A stretch of DNA of 64,000 nt from the NCBI RefSeq assembly GCF_964204645.1, contig NC_134027.1:849501-913500 (forward strand), in the 5' to 3' direction. Each line of letters starts with the position of its first letter. Position 1 is the first letter of the stretch. The notes beneath the pieces are model-generated. The model was not told the origin of the DNA and searched no databases. It saw only the letters and a program-made list of their open reading frames with translations. Shown in pieces: positions 26,100 through 37,078 of this stretch. The DNA is from Tubulanus polymorphus. Its lineage: Eukaryota > Nemertea > Palaeonemertea > Tubulaniformes > Tubulanidae. The position numbers and the translations under genes were made by a program.

Positions 26100-27532
26100 C
26101 AACAACGACGACGATTCCATGAGTCACGTGTGTCGCCTTTATAACTGAGTCGATTGTTGGTATTAGTTGCTATGTAACCAGTAAATTTCGCCGGGGTGGG
26201 GGTAAATCTCCGAGTGACTTCATTGTTTCGTGAACAAGTTTACGTTTTACCGGAAGTAACTTAAAAGGAATTCAAAAAGCACAAATTAACCAATGTTTTT
26301 GAGTTAAATCTATCTGATGATAGAGGGCGCATAACGTTGGTTTTATACATGTATTTGTTAATAGGGGAGCAGGGGTCGCTGCAATGTCGTCTTAATATTT
26401 GAAAATAGGACTGTATCGATTATACAACGTCAAATGTTTATAAGGTGAAATAACTAACTGCAGCTTAGTAGGTCAGTGATAGTCCAATGAGTAGTCTAAT
26501 AACTACTCGGTCAAAATACTACTCGGTACAGGAGCGGATTGTGGAGGTGGTCTCGGGTGTCCGGAACCCTACGTGGCTGTTTTCGTCAAGATAAAACCCG
26601 CAAATTTGACGCTCATGCTCTTTGAATTTTTGGAACTGTTTCTTAAGAAATATCATAATACTGAGAGCAAGACCCCAATAGCTTAGGCTGTTTTATTCGG
26701 CGGAAAAGCCTTTTATTGTCTTCTGGACCCCAGCCTTCCAATTTTTGCTAAATCCGCCCCTGTACTAGTAGGTCAAATGAGCTCTGACCTTCTTCGAGCA
26801 TGCATTAGACCCTGAACAGTCTCTCAATTTTAGAATATCTGAATACTGATTTTGGCTCATTCGTCTAACAAATAATGCACAGTTAAGATCCTTGAACAGT
26901 CACTATGTTGCTTAAAGCTACTTCTTGTGGCAACGTTATTAAGATTTATACGATATGTGTATATATGATATGATATATGATATGATAAATGTATGCTATG
27001 ATATGAATGATAAATGTATTTGTTATATGATATCCTGGTGTATTAGTATTGTTATATGATATAGAGGGGCTTGTTGTATAATGATTTTGTAAGCACACAC
27101 ACATATATATATATATATACATTATGTCACTGTTTGTAAATGGTATAAAGTAATAAAGCAGATATTATAACAACAAATAAAATCAGAATCGACACCTCGA
27201 CAAAATAATGACGTTGTATTTGATATTTACAGTTCCAATACTTAGTACATATTTACAATAAAACACGTTTACGCAAAAATCTCAAGGGACAATAAATAGG
27301 GGGTATGAATTCACGTTTCCGGACGAGGAAATGAAGAAATTTACGATTTCACGGCTATATTTTCAATGATTTACAATTCACGCGTAAAAATTATGCATTA
27401 GAGTAGTAACAAACCCCAAATAAAGCACTCAAATGGGTCCTTGGAATAGAAACATTTCAAATTATCAGTATTCATCAGTAAACAACGTTACAGTGAGTTA
27501 TTCTAAGTATCAATCTGAAGAGACATGTTTTT
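26100..27532. other. Convergent intergenic gap
   Basis: Lies between two genes that converge. ATATGATATG-type low-complexity DNA occupies about 26945-27065, and a short AT run is near 27104-27118. No other feature seen. Confidence 0.5.
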
Positions 27533-30500
27533 CTAAGGCTCGACGTCGTCGTTGCCCCCAATTTCCGGATCGTCTGGTTTTATAGTCGTTTCTTCTTTTG
27601 ATAACTGATGATTGCTGCTGTCGATGTACCATTCAGGTTTAAACACGGCGCTGAGCAGATTGAATAGAACTGCCAGCATGAATAGTAGGAACCACTGCAA
27701 TTACGAACATAAAAAATATTTTTTCAACATATGATATTAAAATCGAAGTAATCAATAATAAATAGCTGTTGTACTCAGTATTCCTGAAGATGACTATTAG
27801 GTCAAAGTCGAAACGATGTATCAAATAATTGTTAAAGGAAACTTCATCTTTATCGATAAATCAGTGTGTGAGATTCTCTATACATCGTCACAACACGGAC
27901 TCATCTATAACGCTTCTATTCTACAACTTATCTATCGACTTAAGGACAGTTTTAAGACACGCGTTTTAGAACTTATGAACATTAATACACCTTTCAAATG
28001 TTACCGTGTTTATCAAAGCGCAACTATTGATGACGCATTTGGCATAAAGCGTCGACGTAATTGATTTAAAATCACGTGACAATGTTAATATGGATAGTCG
28101 AAAGTGAGTCCCTCATTGATAAAATAACAAGTTCATTCGCTTACCTCAATAACTGTAATAAATATCCCTCTATTTGCCATACGGTACCAAGGTCTATGTC
28201 TAGCTATATCCTTTGTTACCGCATTCACGAACCACCAGATCAATAAACCTACAGCTTCCAGTGGACAAATATATCTGAAATATCGTATTTCATTTTAGGT
28301 TTTTTAAGTTGATTTATAGATTGACATCTTGCAGTTTAAGAATCATATTTTCGGGCCCCAGGACCTGGTGTCAAGGCCAAACGACACTGGTCAAACTAGT
28401 CCTTTACGCGAATCTTAGATGGAAACAGTTTGAGATCGTTACTTACTTGCAGATATATTCCCAAATAACCGGAAGGTAGCAGTCACTTCCGGTAGTGAAG
28501 TTATTGACGGCGTCAGTGCGGAATCGATTGGATCCGTACGAAATCAATAAACCTTGAAAACAGAGTCCTGATAACAACAGAGAAACGTTCCACACGTAAT
28601 CCTGTAAAAATAAATGTATACTTCGATCATGTAAGAATTATGTTCTAGACCCAGTTCCGCTGTCGTGAGCATTTTTACTCTTCCAGCGAGCCCAACGTTC
28701 TTGTGACGTATATAAATAAATTATTTCATACTAAAATAGCTAGAAATAAATTCTAAACTGTACTGGCATTCGAACCCATCGTTCCAGTTTTGAAATGTTA
28801 AACCGAGGAACCGGGTCGTAGATAATCCTACGAATTGAATTAAACGTTTAGAAATCGAAATTACTTAAAATGTTTTTTTTTTGTTTTTTTTTTGTTATGG
28901 TTTTTACCTGGTTTGACAATAGAAATAAACTGATCGATGAAGGCAGTCCGCACAGGAAGTGAAATATTACGACAACCATGACGGCGACAAGCCTCGATTT
29001 TACTGCAAAGGAGAATAGAAAATAGAAGCTTCATTTTAAGAAAGATAACCAAATTTGGGATACAAGGATTTCAAAAGATACCATGTTAAACATCGTTCTC
29101 AAGATTCGTGATAACAATAGTAGTCTGCATAGTGAGTTCAGTAGGAGACGACTATCTGACAAGTTAGGGTATAAGAAACATACCAAGCAGCACGCCCCCT
29201 CCCCCTCCCCACGGGTATTCTCTCAAATATACTGGAACAATTTTTTATATCGGGCAAGTTGTTTAGGCAATGAATCCGCAATTTAACTCGCAAAGATTGT
29301 TACACAGATTTATTTCCATTACGTAACATTTTCAAAATGTGTCGTCTTTTTCGATTTAGCAGAAAATCATTCGAAAAAAGAAATACTCACTTCCGAATTG
29401 TATGATCGTCTTAGCGACGGTTTCCATCATGGCGATCAGGGAACTAAAACCGGCACAGAATAAACATAGAAAAAACAAAGCGGCGATCACTCTACCTGTC
29501 ACCCCTATAGAACTATATAATACTGGGGTCCTAAAAGAATATCAAAAAGAAAACTTAACTCATTATTAAGTGATATAATTTGACCACTATTTTGTCAATA
29601 CAGCCACGTGCATTGTCACGTGGTGACGCCATATTGGATTTCAAAGACAATATTTGATTTGCATGATAGTACATCCCCATTTTCTTAGTAATAGTCGAAA
29701 CTGCCGTGATTAGTTTAGTTATCACGATATATTCATCGAATGTTCAAACTTATTTTCTAAATATAAGCAAAGATAACGGGTGTTTCCCGTCTTAAACAAA
29801 TGATGACATCACTGCTCATTAGCATAGATAACACGTGTTTGCCATCCAATATGGCGTCGGAAACAAATCTATATACATATTTACCAAATGAAAGTGATAC
29901 CAGTTCCACCTGGTCCACTTGTCTTTAGAATTTCCACTATTTCAGTCTGACTGTAGTTTAAAGGTGTCAGGGTGGAAAATACCAGACTGAATATAGTGAT
30001 TCCACTCGACAAACTGAAAAAAAAGTTTAAAAATGCTTGAACTGAACTCAAATCTAAGCCATGACGACTCGGCGAAACTGACTCCAGAAGGAAATAAAAT
30101 TACCTGACAATATTATTCGTTATCGGCAACAAAATGCCGTATTTGACGATCGGCTGATCACGTGACATCATCGTGGCGTACGTGAGCAGAGAGCCGGCTC
30201 CGGCGGAAGTATCGAAAGCATTATGACTGCAAGCGTCCACCCAAACCGACGCCTTACCTAATGAACCTGAGAACAAGACAAAAAACGTTCATTTCTAGGT
30301 ATGTGATAGAAAGATTTATTTATTTATTTGAATGACCTGTAGAACTTTTCATATATCATTTTATTATTCGTGGACCAGGGGTGTTCATATCCAGGTATAT
30401 AATTAACTATATATTTGGACCAGTAGAACTTATCGCTTATCGTTTATCTTCATTCAACGATCAGTTGCAAGCGTGAAATTATCTCATTTTCACGTATTTC

Positions 30501-32812
30501 GCGAGGAAATTGTTTGATAAATTTCCCTCATTGTCTTCAATTATATTCCTACTAACCCCAATTCGGATTGAACATGTATTTCAAACCGTTGATAGCGTGC
30601 GGTCTAGAAATGGACCAGAACAAGTTGAACACGATTATTGCTAGAAGTATTGGAAGCAGGAAGATGTTCGCTCTTTCTATTGAAACTGCGCCTTTAACCA
30701 GTAGTAAACCAGACATTACGCAGCACAGGCCCTGGAATAAAATGGGCCATCGACTCTACAAAAATTGAGAAAAAAAATTCAATAGTCATTTATACTAAAT
30801 TGTTATGATGATAATCGGTAAATTGCAGTTACGCGTATATAGGTGATGGTGGGTGTTTAATACCGTCAATACACTAAGCGCCACGTAGTAGGGCGGGTTC
30901 AATTTTTTTTTCCCAATGGGGGATCGAGAGACCGGAGAAGGATTCGCCACCAGGATTCGAAGATGTTTCTTAATCAAACGATCTTGGCTCGACATTGTAA
31001 ATGATACCCTGAGTAGCGCTCAGTGGGTTCCCATATAGAACCTACTCATAACCCTAAGCAAAGTGGAATAACGTTTCTTTTAATTATTACCCTTCCCAGT
31101 TTTATAGTCACGGCTAAGACCTAAGACTAGTCTAAGACCATCTTAGTCCTGTATGCAATCTAACAACTTCATGCTTTTCTTAAGGTCTAAGGTCACTTTT
31201 AGAGTTAAGTCTCGACTATGGGAACGGCTCCAGGCACATATCTGATTCCCGAAGATGACTATATAAGGATATAGTCGAAGCGTTGAAATAGATCATATAC
31301 GCTCAATGAAACATCTCCCGTTCATTTTTACTGTCTGATTATTTCACATCCTTATCACTTCGCTTATCACTCTTACCGCTGTAAAGTCGTTGAATATGAG
31401 TTCACTTTCTGTTAGATTTCCCGGTAAACCATAAGTAATAATGTAACACATGTAATACAAACACCAACCGGTTATAACTGTATAAAAACACCTGAAAAAA
31501 TATGGAAAAAATTACAAACGGATTAAGGACATCTTGTGCTGACAAAAATAGGGTAATTGACTAGCCCGTAATCTCAGACATGGAGAAGATTAAAAGATTG
31601 AATAAAATCCACTTAAGTTAAAAGATTTAAAAACTATATTTATTCATTAAGAATTAAAACAGGATATCTAAAAAAAGACGTGACGTTTCGGGCTCTCTCA
31701 AGAGACGACCGTTAGGTCCTCACAATCGAGGTTTCTAGGTCTGGCATATTCTTGAAAAAATCTTTCCCATTCAGTAATCATCAATCACCGCCAACTGTTA
31801 CAAGAATCTATTGTTCAGGAAACATGTGTTTCTCGTTTTAGAATACAAATAAAGATCTACAATGATGGGTCTTACCATAAGCGGCGTTCGTGGTGTAAAG
31901 GTTAGCATCGTTGCCTTCCAAGCAATGGATCCGGGTTCGATTCCCGGCGAACGCACGAATTTATTTTTCTGGTTTTTATTTTTTTAATCAATTAAACATC
32001 TTTAAACATCTCTCTGAACTGTCTTATCTTTCATCATTACAAATTCGCACATCCCGGAACCACCGAATATATATATATATATATATAGTGAATTTCTACG
32101 AGGTGTCAAGCATTTGCAATTTTTTGTAAAGAAGAAACACTTACGTATGAGCAAATAGGATGAGCTGGATGATGGCAGCAGCCCAGATACTGCGGTTACC
32201 TAGCAACTGTTGAAACGACAGAATGACGGACTTCTTCGTAAAACGGCCCACCGCTAACTCAAACGTTACCATGGGAACGCTCCATAAAAACGTGAATAAT
32301 AACCAAACAATGAGAAAAACGAGAGACCCTGAAAATAATTAGAATTTCTTTTTTTGTGCTGAAATGATATCTACACATCGACACGATAAACGGTGATATA
32401 AGTCGTTTTGTGCAAGTAATAAGAAAATATATTATCATCATTATCATTATCAAGTAAGCTGGTTTGGTCAGACTGTGTGAAATACATCCGCAGTTTTTTT
32501 GCAAATCTCTTTTTGCGGAAATCAAAAAAAAATCTCATATGGTCTCACTGTGTGAAATACATCATCACTTATCGTGTAAATAAAAAAAAGTCGCTTGGTC
32601 TAACTGTGCGAAATACGTCATCACTTTCTGTGCAAATGGATTGGTCTGACTTGAAATTGGTTGTTTTGTGATGTACCTTGTGAATCGCTATTCTTAGCCA
32701 CAACACGCGGAAACCGCCAAATATTCGCAGCACCAATCATCAATCCCAGAGTCGAAATGACCGCCGTAGCACCGGAAGTGAACTGGTTCATTTTTCCCAA
32801 GCCGTTTCGAGC
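27533..32812 (-). CDS. Sodium:neurotransmitter symporter family (SLC6-fold), bacterial-type
   Basis: Eleven exons join without a phase break: 32677-32812, 32145-32328, 31377-31491, 30557-30755, 30104-30266, 29885-30013, 29391-29530, 28908-29002, 28447-28601, 28145-28274 and 27533-27694 (TAG). They give about 535 residues; the first ATG is 32791 unless an unseen N-terminal exon exists. TM1 has the family signature GAANIWRFPRV, TM2 ends in ELAVGR, TM3 has TGWCLYY and TM6 has the unwound-helix pattern AGAGSLLTY. This is the LeuT-fold Na+-coupled carrier family in the plasma membrane; the substrate (probably an amino acid) cannot be named. The TM3-TM4 loop is only about 20 residues, without the paired cysteines of classical animal SLC6. 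Together with WRFPRV and SIERAN this resembles bacterial NSS proteins. The tail is acidic. Confidence 0.85.
30862..30995 (-). mobile_element. tRNA-like SINE candidate in a transporter intron
   Basis: On the minus strand a B-box-like CTTCGAATCCTGGTGGCG is followed by a tail TGGCGCTTAGTGTATTGACG. That tail is a near copy of the tail of the element at 17083-17193. The head is strongly diverged. Confidence 0.4.
31884..31955 (+). tRNA. tRNA-Gly (anticodon UCC), second copy
   Basis: A 72-nt cloverleaf identical in body to the tRNA at 18899-18970: GCGTTCG/CGAACGC acceptor stem, TCC anticodon, intact A and B boxes. The trailer CGAATTTATTTTT, a Pol III terminator, is shared as well. It lies in the intron between the second and third exons of the minus-strand transporter gene, on the opposite strand to that gene. 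Confidence 0.97.
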
Positions 32813-34275
32813 CTGTAAAAAAACAAATAAAACAAAAATTAAAATCTTTAGAAACGACAACTCGGAACAGCGTCCATGAAATCAATACATAACAAAGTCT
32901 TGTCATTCTATTATTAAAGAAAAGCCCACAATATTGGGGGAAAAAACTAAGAGAGCAGTGACGGTACGACTGTGTCTATGTTTATGTTTCTGAATGCCCT
33001 CGTAGAGGGCGTTGATTTCCACGGATTTTCTGTAACCTTGACCCGTACAAATAGAAGCTTCTAGGGAAACGATTTCACAAACACGTGACCCCGGGCGACA
33101 GTCGATCCGTGTGAAATGATATAAAAATATCAGATACCACACCATCCATTAGACGAGAGATAGCCTAGAGAGTTAAGAAAATCAAAAACCAAATATGAAT
33201 TTCTTTATAGTTATTTTAAGGCAATTTTTTGATGCCAGATTTTGATATGATTGAAGTAGATTATTATTGAAACTAATACACCTCACGACCACAGTTAAAA
33301 CACTTTACCCGCGTGAAACTGTAAACCTACAACATTCAGTTTCGTCTTTTGCTTGAATTATAGTTGAAGAACTTGCCGGAGGCGTTTAGTTATAAACTGA
33401 GTTGAACCAATTTAGAGGGGTGTGGGTAGTTTCAACCTTACCGCGCATAGGAAAAAGCGTCTAATTGTCGTTGCTGCGAAGGAAGTTGGGTGGAACAAAG
33501 TCGATTTAGAATAAAAGCCTCGCTTCTGAGTAACGTACAAATTGATTTATTAGATAATAAAAATTCATACATTGTCGTATTATTATAGTTAATGATAACC
33601 TTTAACCATGGATTTGTTTGTTTTGTTATGTTTTTGTATTTTATTGATGAGTTGAGCAGTAATCTAATCAATATTTTTAAGACCTAAAACGATTTTAAAA
33701 TGTTTGTAAAAATGTAACTTAATACACGCTGCATCGTGTCCTTAATGGATGACTTGTTAGGTGTTCAACAAGTAAATAGTGGCTGGGCGTTTGTTGTAAG
33801 ATCGTTAAGTGCAGTTCTGTCTATGATGCCTTATATGAACTTATGATAAATTTACTTAACAAATTGATAGGCTACAAGCCACTTCCAATCAAGGGTATAA
33901 CGAAAGCCGGGGCTATTTTTTGGTCCGCGCCAAATTAGGCCAGGGACAATACTGACCAAAAAGTCAGACCGACTTATATCGCTTTGTTTAAGCATTGTTT
34001 AGTATCGATTTAGTAGTTTGCGTGTGAGCGCAATCTCTAAAGCGCGGGTCTGATCCAGGCCCCAAAACATCGCCGTATAATAAATAGTCATATACACTCA
34101 TTGATTTATCAAGAAATTTCCGTATTTTGGTGAAATTATTGTGGGATTTCTTACATAGTCAAAATGAACCGACAATCGTGTTATCTACATGTCCACACCG
34201 TGCTGAAATCCTCTTTCTATTGATACGAATCTAATTTTACGGATAAGTCACGTATTTCAATTCCGATTCCAGTGT
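32813..34275. other. Divergent intergenic region between transporter and protease
   Basis: Should contain the transporter's promoter and perhaps a short N-terminal exon. Minus-strand frames at 32903-33145 and 33438-33671 have no family features. No convincing donor in the frame needed for exon 32677-32812 was found. Confidence 0.4.
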
Positions 34276-34283
34276 TATATAAA
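34276..34283 (+). promoter_or_regulatory. TATA box of the protease gene
   Basis: TATATAAA lies 44 bp before the protease ATG at 34327. A start about 30 bp downstream would give a leader of some 15-20 nt and would exclude the in-frame upstream ATG at 34297. Confidence 0.6.
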
Positions 34284-34326
34284 CGACTTTAGAATTATGT
34301 CGCTTTGTAAAACAAGAGATATCAAA

Positions 34327-37077
34327 ATGAAGGCCGCCGTACTAGCTTTCAATCTCGTGCTGGGAATAGCAGCTTTCATCGGAAGCCAAGCGGAGTCGAG
34401 TAAGTTGATACTCTCATCAAATATATTTCATTTAAAAAAAAAATATTTGGCTCTATTTCATGCGCTTGATGAGACTTGATGAAAATTGGGTTTGGTTCAT
34501 GTTGATTCCTAAACTAATCGAATGGAAGAAAACCGGTGTCAATTTCATAGATTGTACAAATTCTGAATGTGATTTCATCACTACAGTTTCAGCTGGTACG
34601 TGCGGAAAAGCCGCTATCAAACATGTAGATGGAAACGATTTGAATGGGTTCCGAGTTGTTGGAGGTACAGAGGCTCAACCCGGCAGCTGGCCATGGATGG
34701 CAGGATTCAGTATAAGAGATCGCAGAAATAAATATGAACACACTTGTGGCGGATCGCTCATTCATCCACAGTGGGTTTTACTCGCGGCGCACTGCTTCAG
34801 GTAAGTAGTAACTGACCCCGCGGCCCGAGCCTTAAGGCTAACAACACGTGGCCTACTCGGACTTTTGACTTCAGACAACGACTTAATCATTTTTTGACTT
34901 CCTGACGTATTTTCCTAACTCAGATTTTCAAGGATCAATTTTTACGGTTCCAAAATTTGTCTTCTAAGTTAGCCGAGGTATGAATATTCGAATCAACTCT
35001 AAATATATTCTAAACGTTTTGGAAGGATTTTATCTTTAATGATGCATCTCTATTTCAGTCATCGCACAGAGCCAGAGTATTATAAATATTACAAGATAAC
35101 ATTGGGAAAGCACGCTATGGACGGCTCCGAACCGACTGAACAGGAATTCGATGTCGATACGATTATCGTTCATGAGAAATATAGGTGGGCTCCGAGAGGT
35201 TATGATATAGCTCTGGTCAAATTGTCCAGACCCGCAGTACTCAACGACCGCGTGTCTACAATTTGTCTTCCGTCGCAGCACGCTAGACCTGGACAGTACT
35301 GTTACGTCACAGGATGGGGACTAACACACGGTAAGAACTACTTTCTTATTTTACAACAAAAAATCTATTGTATCGATCACGTGGCCATGTCGTACGTATT
35401 TCGTTGGTCAAAAAGCTCACTATGCTCGAATACTAATACGAATATTTATTACACTCCAACCATTTCCATGGTATATGGAGGAAAAAACAGTATTTACAAT
35501 TATATACAAAAACAGTAGATAAAAGCACTTTGAAACATAACAAACGTTATTTACAACTTACTATTCACACACACTACCGGAGGGATCTATATACATCCAG
35601 ACCTAATTTGATTAATTTAGCCAGTTAAAAAGTTAGATTTATTGTTCTAACTTGCTACATAGCGCCTCTACCGGTGGTTTAACGAACTATACATCAATCA
35701 CGTGATATTTTTTCTTGTTTATCATTGGTTAATCGTGTTGCGGTGGAGCGCCATCTGCCAACGAAATAAGTTGATTGCGTGATTATCGATTTTGTGATTT
35801 GTGACGGTTATTTTTATCAAACAGCGAGAAGGCTGTTTTATCATTGTCGACGACAGCGCATTGTTTCTAAAAGCGCCCACGATAAACGCCTCGAGTTACA
35901 ACTCACATCAACACTGGATAGATTTATTTTTCGATGTGTTTTCAGTTGTTTTGTCAAAACATTTTAAACGCGAGCCACACAAACAAAATTGTGGCTGAAT
36001 CTATTTCCTGTGACTCCGCAGTTGTTCTGTCCGTCCGTCGCGTAGGGTCAAAATTAGTTAATCGTCATTTCCCATACTCCATACCTATGATATGATATAA
36101 TATGTACTGTTAGGTCCTGTGATCATCAACCCCCGGTTACACAATTCTCCCGTTTCTCCCGAGGATTCCCGTTCTCAACTCCAGTTAGCCTACTCTATCC
36201 AAATTCTAACTCAAAATTGTGGCATCGATTACGGGATCATTGGTTAAATCTAAACCTCAAACTTCACCCTAAAATCGGTCAGTTTCTTAAGCTAAATTTT
36301 ATTGTTGTTATTTGCTACTAGGCACAAGTTCGCACGGAAATCTGAAACAGGCTTATGTTCCGGTGGTCGATAAGGATGTGTGTCGCAGTAAGAGTTATTA
36401 CGGCACCTCAATCCGCACTAAGATGATGATCTGTGCAGGTTACGAAGAGGGAGGACATGATGCGTGTCAGGTAATGTCCCGTACATCAGCTGGATCCAAT
36501 TCTACAGCTTTGGAAATCATAAGAAAAAAACTGATTTTGACATTAATATCAGGATGCTGATTTTAAGAGTTACCTCAGAAACTACGTTTTCAATTATTAT
36601 TGACAGTTGGGTCAAATTTCAACTCGGAACCTGGGTCCATAGTAAGTTAGTTCATAGATTCGCCACCAACGTCATATATAGGGGCAGCACGTAACGGTAA
36701 AGATCTGACGTTGCATAAATTCCTACTGTGGCATACGAGTAATACTAGCATGCCACAGTAGAAATAAGTTAGTTCACAAATTTAACGCCAACGTTGTGTA
36801 TAGGGGCAGCACGCAACGGTCTAAATCTGACGCAGCACAAATTTCTTCTGTGGCACGCTAGTAATCAGTGAGTGTCATAAAATTGATATATGGTTTTTTT
36901 GTTTTGTTTTAAATTCAGAGAGATAGCGGTGGACCCCTGGCATGTGAGGTTAAAGGCCGTTACGAGGTTTACGGTATCGTCTCGTTTGGTACGGGCTGCG
37001 CATTGGCCAAAAAGCCCGGTATCTACACACGAGTTACAACTTATCTTCCGTGGATTAGAAGTAAAATTTGGAAATAA
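34327..37077 (+). CDS. Secreted trypsin-like serine protease (S1) with Arg at chymotrypsin position 193
   Basis: Five exons join in phase: 34327-34399, 34593-34800, 35059-35330, 36322-36470 and 36919-37077 (TAA); 286 residues. Residues 1-22 or so are a signal peptide ([17 protein letters not shown]). The propeptide holds one Cys (GTCGK), which usually stays disulfide-linked to the protease. Activation is at R45|VVGG. The triad is His91 (AAHC), Asp143 (DIALVKL) and Ser237 (DSGGPL). Asp231, six before the serine, is the S1-pocket Asp189 and predicts cleavage after Lys/Arg. The residue before DSGG is Arg235 (ACQRDSGG) where nearly all S1 proteases have Gly193, whose amide forms the oxyanion hole. 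The Arg codon is the first codon of the last exon. Role (digestive or immune) is not evident. Confidence 0.92.
35433..35641 (+). repeat. Dispersed ~205-bp repeat, copy 2
   Basis: Same-orientation match to 9815-10021, inside protease intron 3 (35331-36321). Landmarks shared by both copies are CCATGGTATATGGAGGAAAA, ACACACACTACCGGAGGGAT and AGACCTAATTTGAT. Confidence 0.75.
36642..36872. repeat. Tandem duplication of ~125 bp in protease intron 4
   Basis: AAGTTAGTTCA ... TATAGGGGCAGCACG(T/C)AACGGT ... CTGTGGCA occurs at about 36642 and again at about 36767, with roughly 80% similarity by eye. It is non-coding. Confidence 0.65.
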
Positions 37078-37078
37078 A
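37073..37078 (+). promoter_or_regulatory. Polyadenylation signal overlapping the protease stop codon
   Basis: AATAAA at 37073-37078 contains the TAA stop (37075-37077). If used, the mRNA would have a 3' UTR of only some 10-30 nt. I saw no other AATAAA in the next 100 bp. Confidence 0.45.

Noticed and set aside
27816-28064. 82-codon plus frame inside a transporter intron
   Set aside because: Starts in a dispersed hairpin repeat and has no supporting motif; it lies between two well-phased exons on the other strand.
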